From JADLHS01 sp049840435 (GTDB lineage Bacteria; Verrucomicrobiota; Verrucomicrobiia; Limisphaerales; JADLHS01), in contig JASGKY010000011.1 of NCBI GenBank assembly GCA_049840435.1, positions 1 to 64,000 on the forward strand: a DNA stretch of 64,000 nucleotides. The letters run 5' to 3'. The notes below the pieces were generated by a model, which was given only the letters and a program-made list of their open reading frames with translations, was not told where the DNA came from and did not search any database. The position numbers and the translations under genes are program-made. Of the stretch, positions 32,401 through 40,881 are shown one piece after another. Positions within the stretch are counted from its first letter, which is position 1, and the number at the start of each line of letters is the position of its first letter.

Positions 32401-33131
32401 ACACCAATCCGGGCATCCCAGCAATGGGCAGCGGCACCTATTGGAATCAAGTATTCGGAACAGTCAACGCTTCCACCAGCCCGACCTATGCGGAGGATGG
32501 GGTGACCGCGTCTGGTTTCGGCCTGGCCATCACGAAGAACGGGAGTTGGTGCTATACGAGTACGCCGACCATTCCGCTGCTGGACAATGCGGCTGAAGCT
32601 CGCGGCACAGGCTCGCAGAGTTTCACCTTCACGCTGCCGAACGGACGGCACAACATCGTGCTGTTCTCCTGCAACGGTAACGAATCCATTACAGCCAGCA
32701 CCACTTCCTCAACGAAGTTTACAATCAATGGCCTGACCAAAACCACGGTGGCAACGACGGATCTCAGCTTCATCGAAGGGAACAACTACGTTGTGTTCTC
32801 GAATGTTGTGGTCACGGGCGGTTCGCTCACAGGGACGTATGCGTCTGCGCCCGGAGTATCGTTCGGCAATCTGAACGGCGCGCAGGTCCGCTATCTTGGC
32901 CCGGTGAACGCAACCCCGACGAGCCTTACCCAGCAGGTGGCAGGCAATCAGTTGGTGTTGTCGTGGCCGGCTGACCATGCGGGTTGGACGCTGCAAACTC
33001 AAACCAACGCGCTTAACATCGGGTTAAGTTCGAATTGGGTGGATGTCCCCGGGTCTGGTGAAGCCACGCAATTCAGCGTGCCGATCAGTGGGAATAACGG
33101 CTCAGTCTTCTATCGGCTGATCCTCAAATAA
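29418..33131 (+). CDS. Large secreted protein with three ~190-residue repeats and Ig-like domains
   Basis: 1237 residues, start at ATG 29418 (an alternative at 29436 gives the cleaner signal peptide YAIASVVSVLALAAQA). Three copies of a jelly-roll-like repeat occur at about residues 33-215, 318-500 and 595-780. Each starts with (A/G)TL(T/S)D and carries DGLNYYxDN, PGQTFTTG, an (L/Y)xIYSxS strand and YAYxxxR. Ig-like domains separate them (YYQWQTDGGSGGTLTNI, YQWQTDGGNVGILTNI). A final ~190-residue domain (VNFQYRSFEGG onwards) and the shared C-terminal module (LVLSWPADHAG to VFYRLILK) end the protein. No enzyme motif was seen. A carbohydrate-binding or adhesive surface role is inferred from the modules and the location next to glycan-degradation genes. 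Confidence 0.85.
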   Translation: MRKPLVMKIDTWNKCWRYAIASVVSVLALAAQAQVPATLTDFGATPPTPGVDDISQLTTPAGPNNPDGLNYYFDNGTPPGQTFTTGSNPNGYVLNSLYVATAGNSGGSLPVAGQAYVLRIYSVSGSAATLLVTYQSQNGFLFTETDWLQWTGLNFGLQPNTQYAYSFRRVTGGWENMANVAGNLYAGGEVVLIPTAGGNMTLGASHDFDASFSVGLSVPSAILVNTPLIAPQAAVTAGTAVTISTAPAVGPGPLYYQWQTDGGSGGTLTNIPAATSSALSVTTTGMIPGSYRYAVVVTNSTSSVTSSVQTLAIYRVGPATLSDVTSVLPGGLDITQLVGGGDRDGLNYYTDNANAPGQTFTTGANAQGYSLRAISIGTGGGTANGTTTPQGYNLYIYSISGNNATLLANFTNTTSFSFPYGDFMTWDGFDPVTLKPNTTYAYTVRRNTAGWAGLACSPTGNDLLSGGQICLIPAAGGLVTFGTTGTSDAVFNIVAPPIGVPVAPLVSPIAIAPSQIVEVGTAVTLSEVASGGTLHYVWRTDGGSGGALTNIPSSDASNLVFNTTGRSVGAYRYDVIVANTYGSTTSAVTSVTITYTNTTGTLTDIGLADPLPVADDIAQLILGAGNPDGLNYYTDNSMVPGQTFTTGSNPNGYTLTTLAVHMAGGAGGLPAAGQVYQLRIYSISSGAAALYATFSSQPAFTYVSADWLRWSGLNLPLAKDKTYAYTFGRISTGGGWENLGNVAGIGYAGGEVALIAPNGGPITFGNSHDFDATFVVGLAVAGYPNVAPSVLAPASIVYAGSPVTVTAAVSGTGPFTYQWQTDGGNVGILTNIPGATNPTLAVNTTGLDGLTVAYRLVASNGAGSTTNQAAFLTVNPASGPIVRVGFDTAPTTADRFVGGAVTFTAAFDGTLPISYQWQVDKGSGATNIVGQIGTTLVLTNLHVSDSGNYSLHAVNSSGTSDSTAAPLTVFAQPAGPVTVNFQYRSFEGGHDVGVYTNPGIPAMGSGTYWNQVFGTVNASTSPTYAEDGVTASGFGLAITKNGSWCYTSTPTIPLLDNAAEARGTGSQSFTFTLPNGRHNIVLFSCNGNESITASTTSSTKFTINGLTKTTVATTDLSFIEGNNYVVFSNVVVTGGSLTGTYASAPGVSFGNLNGAQVRYLGPVNATPTSLTQQVAGNQLVLSWPADHAGWTLQTQTNALNIGLSSNWVDVPGSGEATQFSVPISGNNGSVFYRLILK

Positions 33132-33157
33132 ATCCTCAGATCGCGGATTTAATCGAG

Positions 33158-33192
33158 ACGTGGAGGTGCGCAACACACCTCCACGTTTTTTT
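33158..33192 (+). terminator. Strong intrinsic terminator
   Basis: An 11-bp perfect stem, ACGTGGAGGTG (33158-33168) with its complement (33176-33186), a 7-base loop and a seven-base T-run. It starts 27 bases after the stop of the three-repeat protein and ends the left-hand gene series. Confidence 0.9.
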
Positions 33193-33299
33193 GAGGTGAT
33201 CATTAGCCTGTGCGCGAGCAGTCAAACATCCATGTCGGTTCGTCGAAAAATTCCCCCATGCTTTTGCCCCGGACTATTGCCGTCGCCGGTGGATCGTTC

Positions 33300-33348
33300 G
33301 GGCCATTTGGCCCAGAATCCGCCGCAATCGGGCCATTTGATCAGTTGG
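33300..33348 (+). repeat. Copy 3 of the short dispersed repeat
   Basis: A 49-base element that aligns without gaps to 25581-25629. It has the same GGGCCATTTGGCCC head, AATCCG centre, and GGGCCATTTGATCAGTTGG tail. Confidence 0.6.
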
Positions 33349-33595
33349 TCAATGGCTGGTCCGTGGGTACTCTTGGAAGAGTGACCAAGATTTTCTCCGA
33401 GCAAGTCAGAAGATTTTTCCATCTACCCCTGATGCTGGTTGGCGTTCTTGTGGTTCTGGAAAAGCAGGCCTCGGTCTTGGTTTCGAAGCAACGGACTTCA
33501 GGCAAATTTGGATCCGATGCACTTTCCGAAGCGGAGGCCAGTTTAACCGTGTCTGCGAGGGCTTCATGGGGGGGCTCCTCCAGTTGCGGGTGTAA

Positions 33596-33634
33596 GCCGC
33601 CGGATCAATACGGGGTTGGGGTTGATCCGGCGGC
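33596..33634. terminator. 13-bp perfect stem-loop
   Basis: GCCGCCGGATCAA (33596-33608) pairs exactly with 33622-33634 around a 13-base G-rich loop. There is no T-tract on the plus strand. It could be a bidirectional structure or a remnant of a mobile hairpin. Confidence 0.4.
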
Positions 33635-33811
33635 GCTTCTATTTCCTGCGCTCCAATCTCATTGGAGCCATCTGATCGCGACAACTACGCGGCGCGACTT
33701 TTTTACCGCAACCTTTTGCCCAATCAAATTTCCAAGTGATTACACTGAACCCTAACCAATGGTCAACCAATCCAAGTAGAGTCGATATGAAGCAGTTTAA
33801 ACAACACCGTC

Positions 33812-34601
33812 ATGAAGCAATCGCAGTTGAAGGATTCCATTCGGGGCCCGCGAATCGGATTTACGCTGATTGAATTGCTTGTGGTCATCGCCATCATTGC
33901 AATTCTCGCCGCCATGCTGTTGCCAGCGCTGGCCAAGGCGAAAGAGAAAGCCCTGCGGACCCAGTGCGTCGGCGACTGCAAACAACTGGGGCTGGCAAGT
34001 CACATGTATGCGAATGACGCCACGGACCGACTGCCCCAACCAAATTGGAATCCACCGTGGACGGCGGCGAACGGTCAACCGCTTCCAGGCTGGCTGTACA
34101 CCCCGGTGGGCAGCGCGCCGCCCAACATGCAGGTCGCACCCTATCGGTACCAACCCCGCCCTCGCATATGAAGGGGGATTGCTCTGGCCATACATTAAGA
34201 ACAGTCGCGTGTATTGGTGTCCGACTGACTTGGCAACCAACACGCCGGGTTACTCCGCCCGGGGCAACAAAATGTCCACTTACATCATGAGCGGGGCGGT
34301 TTGCGGTTTTGTGGCGCCAGTCCTTCGGGATACAAAATCACTTCCTTTTTGGCGGACGCATACATTTCTTGGGACCTAATGAATTTGCGCCCAACGGTGG
34401 GACTGCCTACAACGATGGCTCCGTTATCCGGACCCTGCGGTGGACGGTGCGCTAGGGAAGAAACATGGCAAAGCTGGAGGCGTCGTGATCGTTGTCAGCG
34501 GCAGCGTAGAGTATGTGAAATACCCGACGTGGGCCAGGCTCGCCTTGTCCCAGAACAAAAACAGTGTCTGGTGCAATCCTGCGACAGTCAACGGACGGTG
34601 A
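33812..34601 (+). pseudogene. Prepilin-like (type II secretion pseudopilin/DUF1559-like) gene with several frameshifts
   Basis: The start is clear: MKQSQLKDSIRG, then the prepilin cleavage motif GFTLIELLVVIAIIAILAAM and LPALAKAKEKA, typical of the abundant verrucomicrobial pseudopilins. The first frame runs to 34171. Homologous continuation then appears in other frames: GLLWPYIKNSRVYWCPTDLA (shift near 34140), GYKITSFLADAYISW (near 34310), EFAPNGGTAYNDGSVI (near 34370) and GKKHGKAGGVVIVVSGSVEY to the stop at 34599-34601 (near 34440). At least four shifts in 800 bases make it non-functional as read. Members are secreted or membrane-anchored, about 250 residues long, and of mostly unknown role. 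Confidence 0.8.
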
Positions 34602-34608
34602 GGAAATT

Positions 34609-34965
34609 ATGAAGTTCTTGAAGTTGGGATTCCTCTTGATGCTGGCCGGCGCTCTCTTGAGCGGTTGTAGCGGTGATGCTTTCAGCTTAAGTAAGCAAGA
34701 TTTGGCTGCGTTTCAAAACGCCGCGCCTGAAATTAAGCAGGCTTGGGAACAAGGATTGAAGGCCGATAAAGCCAATGACTATATTGGTGCGAGCACCAAC
34801 TATCGTTCCATTCTAATCAAGGAGATCACCCCAGAGCAACTTGTCGCGGTTCAAACCGCCTTGGGCGGTTTGAACCTGCGCCTGAATGAAGCGATTGCCA
34901 AAGGCGATGCTGCTGCGCAAAAAGCTGCCAATGCTTTGAAAGAAACTGGTGGATTGCGACGCTGA
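34609..34965 (+). CDS. Small lipoprotein of unknown function
   Basis: 118 residues from ATG 34609, preceded by AGGAAAT. Type II signal peptide LGFLLMLAGALLSGC with lipobox LSGC (Cys at about residue 19). The mature part is helical, with a TPR-like stretch (KADKANDYIGASTNYRSIL). It directly follows the decayed pilin gene (8 bases) and may have been co-expressed with it. No family name recognised. Confidence 0.75.
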   Translation: MKFLKLGFLLMLAGALLSGCSGDAFSLSKQDLAAFQNAAPEIKQAWEQGLKADKANDYIGASTNYRSILIKEITPEQLVAVQTALGGLNLRLNEAIAKGDAAAQKAANALKETGGLRR

Positions 34966-35085
34966 CCTTCCAGGCAAGCGATGATGAATTATGCGAGACC
35001 CCAATTCAAATCGATCGGGCTGCCAAGCAGAAAGGTCTGATCTGGCAGCGTTTGGTTTTGGATCGCATGGGAACAGGCGTGATGT

Positions 35086-38000
35086 ATGAAGGCAATTAAG
35101 AGGGGGAAGGGCTGCAGAATGTTTTTGCGCCTGGCATGCGCGTGCTTGTTAAGCCTGTTGGCCTTCAGCGGCAGTGCGCAAACATCGGCGGTGGTAATCA
35201 ATGAAATCAACTACGCGCCCCGTGGCACGAACAATCCTGTCGAGTTCATTGAGCTATACAACAACGGTACAAACATCGTGGATTTGTCGGGCTGGAAATT
35301 CGATGCGGGGGTGGACTACACGTTTCCGGCTGCAACCTTTCTGCCGGCGCATGGTTATGTGGTGATTGCCAGCGAGCCGGCCAAATTTGCCGCGCGTTGG
35401 GGGGGCAGTCCGCTCGGACCTTGGACTGGCAAGTTGTCCAATGAAGGCGAGCAGTTGCGGTTACGCGATGCGCTGACGAATACGGTGGACAGCGTCACAT
35501 ACAGCGCGGGTTTTCCTTGGCCGACAGCAGCGTGTGGGGGCGGTGCTTCGATGGAGTTAATCAATCCTAGCCTTGATAATGATCTGGGTGGTTCATGGCG
35601 TTCTTCAGGGCAACCTTCCGGCAGCGGGGAGCCGCAGATTTATGTTCCGCCGAACGATGTGGCGTGGCGTTATCGCAAGGGCAACAGCGAAGCGTCCAAT
35701 CCGGTGTCAGCGTGGCGTAATCTTGGTTTCGTCGAAGATAATACTTGGGCAACGGCACAGACGTCCATCGGCTATGCGGACAATGACGATTACACCGTTC
35801 TCACTGATATGCAGAACAGCTATTCCTCGCTGTTCTTACGCCGTGTCTTCACGATTGGAGCGGGGCAAAAGCCGGCGGCGCTGAAGATCAAGGCGCGGGT
35901 GGACGACGGGTGCATCGTTTGGATCAACGGGGTCGAGGTCGCGCGGTTTTACGTAGATACAAATATGACTCCAGCCTACAACTCGTTGGCGCAAAACCAT
36001 GAAGCCGATGTGGTGGCGTTTGAATCAACCAATGTTTTGAGCGCGGATACTTTTTTGGTAGAAGGGGCAAATGTCGTGGCCGTACAGGCTTTCAACAGTA
36101 CGGTGAGTAGCACTGATTTTACGATTGATGTTGCGGTGGAGGAACTGCCGGTTGCTGGTGGTGCTACACCCACTCCTGGCGCGATCAATTCTTGTTTTGC
36201 CGCCAATGCACCGCCAGCAATCCGACAGGTGGACCATACGCCAACGCAACCGATGAGCGGTCAGGAGGTAACCGTCACGGCCAAAGTTACAGATCCTGAC
36301 GGCGTGGCGGCGGTCCAGCTCAAGTATCAGGTGGTGGCTCCGGGCGCATATCTTCGTAAAACCGATGCGGGCTTTACAACGAATTGGGTAACGATTCCGA
36401 TGTTTGACGACGGTACGCATGGTGACACGAATGCTGGCGATTTTATTTACACGGCTACGATTCCAAGTGCGGTCCAGCTTCATCGGCGCTTGGTGCGTTA
36501 CAAAATTGCGCTCGCTGATGCCTCGGGGCAATCAATTGAAGTTCCCTATGCCGACGATGGATCGCCGAACTTTGCTTATTTCGTTTTCAACGGGGTGCCG
36601 GCGTGGTCGGGCGCATTCAATCCGGGCGTCACGCCGGTCATAAATTATCCCACGGGCGTGCTGCAATCACTGCCCACGTATCAGTTGATTGCCAATGGAA
36701 CGGATGTTTCCGACAGCCAATACAACTCCACTTACAACGGCCAGCGGTTTTATGGCACGCTCGTTTATAAGGGGAAGGTGTATGACCACGTGCAGTTCAA
36801 CAATCGTGGTGAGGTGTCTACTTATGTCTCAGGCAAAAATAAGTGGCGGTTTCATTTCAACCTGGCGCGCGAACTTCAGGCGCATGATAATTGGGGGCGC
36901 GCCTATGATTCTGCCTGGAATGAATTGAATCTCAACGCCTGCGCCTGTCCTTGGGCCGCGGTGCATCGTGGCATGGGCGGGGTTGAGGAGGCGCTTTCAT
37001 TGCGGTTCTATGAACTCATCGGAATGGCTTCGGCCAAATCACACTTTCTCCAGTTTCGTGTGATCGATGACGCGGCGGAAAGCGGAACAACCCAATTTCA
37101 AGGAGGCAATCCGACGGGGGTGAATGGCGGCGATTTGTGGGGATTGTATCTAGCCATCGAACAGCCGGACGGGGCGTTTCTCGACACCCGCGGCTTGGCT
37201 GATGGCAACGTTTACAAAATCGAAAGCAGTAGCGGTGACCTGAAACATCAGGGGGATGCTCAGCCTGATAATGGTTCAGATTGGATCAGTTTTCTTGCTG
37301 CCAGCAAAGCATCACAAACGGAGGCTTGGTGGCGAACCAATATGAACCTGCCTGCATTTTACAATTTCCATGCTGGCAATCGCTTTCTTGGCAATGTCGA
37401 TGTTCGGTACGGATTTAATCATTATTTCTATCACTCGCCCAACAATCTATGGCAGGTCATTCCGTGGGATCTAGACATGATGTTTATTCCCAAAAGCCAT
37501 CAGGCTGGCGTCATTGATCAAAATAACTGCTTCAATGTGCCGGCGTTGAAAATCGAATTCCAAAATCGCGCGCGGGAATTGTTGGATCTTGTGGGCGCGG
37601 ATGCCAGCACTAATGGTGGCCAAATCGGTCAACTTATTGATGAGTACGCGCGCCTGATTGCGCCCGCTGGAACGACGACCAACTGGGCGAGCTTGGACGC
37701 AGCCATGTGGAATTACAACCCCCGCACCCAAGGTGACCCCAGTACCCATAGCGGCCAGACCAGTCATCGGGGTAATTTTTATTGGTCACCCTATACTGAT
37801 AGCCGGAACGGTGGCAACTGGGTGCGCACCCTCTCCAGTGCGGATTTTAACGGGGCGATGAAATACCTCACCGATTACGCTACTGATACATTCCCGTCCA
37901 ACTTCACCTGGGCTGTGAGCAATGGCGATCAGCGCGGTTACGGTTATCAATATCTGAAATGGGAAGCCGCCGACCCGAACGTGCCGCAACGTCCCACGGC

Positions 38001-39264
38001 TACATACCTCGGTGCGGCAGTTTTTCCGATCAACGACCTCCGTTTTAGTGCCAGTGCCTATGCTGGGGTGAATCCTTTTGCCGCCGCACAGTGGCGCGTG
38101 GGCGAAATTTCTGCTCCCGGCATACCGCTTTATGATGCGACCAAGCCGCGCATTTACGAAGTCACCGACGTATGGCGGTCCAGCGAGTTGCCCTCAAATG
38201 GCGTCGTCACGGTTCCTTTCGCCGCGTTGCAGATCGGTCACACTTATCGCGCGCGTGTGCGCTACAAGGATGTCACGGGCCGCTGGAGTCGCTGGTCGGA
38301 TGCGCTTCAATTCGTTACGACTCCTGCCCCGACCGCGTTAACATCCAACAACATCGTTGTCAGCGAATTCATGTACAACCCACCCACTTTGAGTGCGGCA
38401 GAGATCACCGCTGGTTTCAACGACAAGCAACTGTTTGAATATGTCGAGTTGCTCAACATCAGCACCAATACTATGAGCCTGGAGGGATTGGCATTTACCA
38501 ACGGCATTAATTTCACGTTCGGTGTTGGGGTTTCGCTGTCGCCGAACGAGCGGATTCTGGTCGTGAAGGATACGAATGCATTCGTGTTCCGCTATGGAGC
38601 GGGCGGGCGGGTGGCTGGAACATACTCAGGTAATCTCGATAACAGCGGCGAACGTGTGACGTTGACGTCGATTGGTCAGACCGTTCAGGATTTTGCTTAC
38701 TCCGATGGTAGTCATCCTATTGGCTCAGACCCATGGCCTGTGGCGTCCGATGGCAACGGTCCAAGTCTGGTGTTGATGAATCCTGAACTTGCACCAAATC
38801 ACAACCTCGCTGCGAACTGGCGAGCGAGCACCAGCACCAACGGCAGTCCTGGTCACGCCGACCGCATCACCTACGTCGAATGGTCGCGACGCTATCCCGG
38901 CCTCGGTAGTGCCACAAATGATGCCGACGGGGATGGTTGGGCAAATGAGGCGGAATATATTTTTGGCAGTTCCCCAGTCTCAGCCAACAGCCGTCCGACG
39001 CCAGTTGTTGGAAAACTAGAATGGTTACAGGTTAACGCCCAGACGAATGCGTATTTCGTGTTCACTGCCACGCACTCAGCGGAGTGCGGCGACGTGAATT
39101 TTTTGGCGGAGTTCTCCTCAGACTTGGTTTCATGGTCTGCGTCTGGAGTGCTTCGCAGCAGCACAACCAATGGGAATGGCACAATGACACAATACTGGCG
39201 TTCCGCTCAACCAGTAGACAATAGTTCCAAATTATTCTGCCGCTTGCGCGCGCAGTTGAAGTGA
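35086..39264 (+). CDS. Secreted CotH-kinase-type protein with two lamin-tail domains
   Basis: 1392 residues with signal peptide LACACLLSLLAFSGSAQ. An N-terminal lamin-tail domain (VVINEINYAPRGTNNPVEFI) is followed by a jelly-roll segment, an Ig-like domain (QVDHTPTQPMSGQEVTV) and a CotH-like kinase domain (about residues 500-850: YGTLVYKGKVYDHVQFNNRG, WQVIPWDLDMMF). A second lamin-tail domain begins at about residue 1085 (IVVSEFMYNPPTL). The C-terminus (AEFSSDLVSWSASGV to FCRLRAQLK) is a divergent version of the shared YRL-type module. CotH proteins are atypical secreted protein kinases in spore formers; in Verrucomicrobiota and Planctomycetes these fused forms are common and their targets are unknown. 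The gene is monocistronic in appearance. Confidence 0.88.
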   Translation: MKAIKRGKGCRMFLRLACACLLSLLAFSGSAQTSAVVINEINYAPRGTNNPVEFIELYNNGTNIVDLSGWKFDAGVDYTFPAATFLPAHGYVVIASEPAKFAARWGGSPLGPWTGKLSNEGEQLRLRDALTNTVDSVTYSAGFPWPTAACGGGASMELINPSLDNDLGGSWRSSGQPSGSGEPQIYVPPNDVAWRYRKGNSEASNPVSAWRNLGFVEDNTWATAQTSIGYADNDDYTVLTDMQNSYSSLFLRRVFTIGAGQKPAALKIKARVDDGCIVWINGVEVARFYVDTNMTPAYNSLAQNHEADVVAFESTNVLSADTFLVEGANVVAVQAFNSTVSSTDFTIDVAVEELPVAGGATPTPGAINSCFAANAPPAIRQVDHTPTQPMSGQEVTVTAKVTDPDGVAAVQLKYQVVAPGAYLRKTDAGFTTNWVTIPMFDDGTHGDTNAGDFIYTATIPSAVQLHRRLVRYKIALADASGQSIEVPYADDGSPNFAYFVFNGVPAWSGAFNPGVTPVINYPTGVLQSLPTYQLIANGTDVSDSQYNSTYNGQRFYGTLVYKGKVYDHVQFNNRGEVSTYVSGKNKWRFHFNLARELQAHDNWGRAYDSAWNELNLNACACPWAAVHRGMGGVEEALSLRFYELIGMASAKSHFLQFRVIDDAAESGTTQFQGGNPTGVNGGDLWGLYLAIEQPDGAFLDTRGLADGNVYKIESSSGDLKHQGDAQPDNGSDWISFLAASKASQTEAWWRTNMNLPAFYNFHAGNRFLGNVDVRYGFNHYFYHSPNNLWQVIPWDLDMMFIPKSHQAGVIDQNNCFNVPALKIEFQNRARELLDLVGADASTNGGQIGQLIDEYARLIAPAGTTTNWASLDAAMWNYNPRTQGDPSTHSGQTSHRGNFYWSPYTDSRNGGNWVRTLSSADFNGAMKYLTDYATDTFPSNFTWAVSNGDQRGYGYQYLKWEAADPNVPQRPTATYLGAAVFPINDLRFSASAYAGVNPFAAAQWRVGEISAPGIPLYDATKPRIYEVTDVWRSSELPSNGVVTVPFAALQIGHTYRARVRYKDVTGRWSRWSDALQFVTTPAPTALTSNNIVVSEFMYNPPTLSAAEITAGFNDKQLFEYVELLNISTNTMSLEGLAFTNGINFTFGVGVSLSPNERILVVKDTNAFVFRYGAGGRVAGTYSGNLDNSGERVTLTSIGQTVQDFAYSDGSHPIGSDPWPVASDGNGPSLVLMNPELAPNHNLAANWRASTSTNGSPGHADRITYVEWSRRYPGLGSATNDADGDGWANEAEYIFGSSPVSANSRPTPVVGKLEWLQVNAQTNAYFVFTATHSAECGDVNFLAEFSSDLVSWSASGVLRSSTTNGNGTMTQYWRSAQPVDNSSKLFCRLRAQLK

Positions 39265-39444
39265 TTTGTGGCAAAGCGCAAGCGCCACGAAAATGCAGGG
39301 CCGTTCGAATCAGCTCTGGACTGCTTTCTCGAAATAGAAAAGGATCAAATTGTGGGGAAGCCTGTTGGAGTGGGCCGATAAACTTGGCGGCAATTGAAGT
39401 GTTTTCTCACCTGTGATTCCGACACTGTGCAATGTGAAAGTAAT
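39265..39444. other. Short intergenic stretch before the tRNA fragment
   Basis: 180 bases with no gene or clear terminator seen. Confidence 0.4.
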
Positions 39445-39495
39445 GGTGGAGCCTAGGAGGCTCGAACTCCTGACCTTCTCATTGCGAATGAGAAG
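39445..39495 (-). tRNA. Partial tRNA: 3' half only (anticodon arm, T arm, CCA), Ala(CGC)-like
   Basis: Read on the minus strand there is an anticodon arm TCTCA-TTCGCAA-TGAGA (anticodon CGC, so Ala), a variable loop, a T arm AGGAG-TTCGAGC-CTCCT, and an acceptor 3' strand AGGCTCC followed by ACCA. The sequence upstream (39496-39530) gives neither a D arm nor a 5' acceptor strand complementary to AGGCTCC, so only the 3' half is present. This pattern is what tRNA-targeted integrases leave at the distal junction of an inserted element. In the orientation seen, the element would extend to higher coordinates. A highly divergent but functional tRNA is unlikely given the missing acceptor pairing. Confidence 0.65.
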
Positions 39496-39768
39496 AACCA
39501 TACCTGCCTGCTTGGCTGAAACGCTACTTCCATCATCTGTCTCCGTTTGTCTCCACGCTCATTTTCCGACGGTTGTTACCGGACAACGCATGAAACGTCA
39601 CATAATTAACATTCCGTTGCGAGGTAATTTTAGTGTTTTATATCAGCTGCTAGAATCGGTTGCGCCGCAGGTTCACTCAAATCAACATCGCCGGTTGGTT
39701 CCTTGGACATCCGCGTTTGGTGAAGGAACGACTTCCTACAAGTTAGGTCACCCTTTAGAATTCGCGGC
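39496..39768. other. Intergenic region, nothing recognised
   Basis: About 270 bases between the tRNA fragment and the GH43-like gene. An open frame on the plus strand (39413-39790) reads through the tRNA fragment and is spurious. Confidence 0.4.
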
Positions 39769-40881
39769 ATGCATTACTTCAAGGCCGTAGTTAGCTGGCT
39801 CTCCGCTGCGGGAATTTTCCTGACCGTGACCATAGCGACAGCGGAGATTTCGCCCGTCGAATCCAGCACATCTGTGACCGCCAATTCGGCGGGACTCGGC
39901 CCGACAAATCAGGGCGGAGAGTGGCTGTTCGCCTATTTCCGCCAGCGCTACGAATCGCGCGTCGAAATTGATACCAACGGGACTACGCACACAGTGCCGT
40001 TGCCCAATCCCATGCGCGAAGAACAATTGCATTTTGCGCTTTCGGCGGACGGACGGCATTGGACTCCGCTGAACCACAATCGCCCGGTCTGGCAGCAACG
40101 GTTGCGTGATCCCTATTTGCAACGCGGCCCGGATGGCCGATGGCGGCTGTTGGCGACGGGCGGAAATTCAGTGAAGCGCCTTGAACCAAAAGGCAACTCT
40201 GGTCCGGTTTGCCTCTACGCGGAATCCAGCGATCTGGTCACTTGGACGAATGTGCAGGCACTGTCCTTGATGACCGGCGTCCGGGACGAAGCCGGGCGCC
40301 CGGCGCGAAACATCTGGGCGCCCGAATGGTTTTTCGATCCAACGCAGGGGGACTATTTTCTGTTCTGGTCGTCTTCCTTTGAGGATGCCGGGTGGAAACA
40401 GAGCCGCCTCTGGTTTTGCCGCACGCGGGATTGGCAGAATTTTACCCCGGCCCAGGTGTTGTTCCACCCGCCGTATTCCGTGATTGACGGCACCATGTGG
40501 GAACGGGATGGGAACTATTTCCTGTTTCACAAAGAGGAGGAATTTGGCGTGCAGAAGGGGGAACGGCGCGCGATCCGGCTGGCGACGGCCAGGCAACTGG
40601 AGGGCCCATACCAAATACATGAAGGCCCGCTGAACCGGGGACAGATCGCTCCGGTCATCAGCGAAGGCCCAGAGATCATGCGCGATCCTAAAAGTGCCGG
40701 CTGGCTGCTGATCTATGACTTTTGCATGAGCAATGGCCATGGCGCTTCCGTTTCACCGGATTTGGTCCACTGGTCGGTTGCGCCGTCCGTGACCTTCCCA
40801 CCGGATGCGCGCCACGGCAGTGTGACCCCACTCACGGCTGCGGAATCCGATCGCTTGAGGACGCGGTTTGATTCGAGATAA
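39769..40881 (+). CDS. Secreted five-bladed beta-propeller glycosidase-like protein (GH43/GH32 type)
   Basis: 370 residues, signal peptide FKAVVSWLSAAGIFLTVTIATA. Clan GH-F/J propeller signatures are present: RDPYLQRGPDGRWRLLATGG, NIWAPEWFFDPTQGDYFLFW, VIDGTMWERDGNYFLFHKEE, and SEGPEIMRDPKSAGWLLIYD (Glu of the usual SEGP acid). Length is typical of single-domain GH43-like proteins. Expected action is on arabinan, xylan or beta-galactan side chains; the exact family is uncertain. The gene appears monocistronic and lies immediately beyond the tRNA fragment. Confidence 0.8.
   Translation: MHYFKAVVSWLSAAGIFLTVTIATAEISPVESSTSVTANSAGLGPTNQGGEWLFAYFRQRYESRVEIDTNGTTHTVPLPNPMREEQLHFALSADGRHWTPLNHNRPVWQQRLRDPYLQRGPDGRWRLLATGGNSVKRLEPKGNSGPVCLYAESSDLVTWTNVQALSLMTGVRDEAGRPARNIWAPEWFFDPTQGDYFLFWSSSFEDAGWKQSRLWFCRTRDWQNFTPAQVLFHPPYSVIDGTMWERDGNYFLFHKEEEFGVQKGERRAIRLATARQLEGPYQIHEGPLNRGQIAPVISEGPEIMRDPKSAGWLLIYDFCMSNGHGASVSPDLVHWSVAPSVTFPPDARHGSVTPLTAAESDRLRTRFDSR

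Larger units (their letters stand above)
33193..33811. other. Intergenic region with repeat and hairpin, no convincing gene
   Basis: About 620 bases. A 181-codon open frame on the plus strand (33210-33755) spans the dispersed repeat and the large hairpin and has no recognisable domain, so it is not called. The region holds repeat copy 3 and a 13-bp stem-loop, listed separately. Confidence 0.5.

Noticed and set aside
33210..33755. 181-codon plus-strand frame after the strong terminator
   Set aside because: It crosses the dispersed repeat and a 13-bp perfect hairpin, has no recognisable domain and no good ribosome-binding site.
39413..39790. 125-codon plus-strand frame
   Set aside because: It reads antisense through the tRNA 3' fragment (MVEPRRLELLTFSLR), a well-known kind of spurious translation of tRNA sequence.
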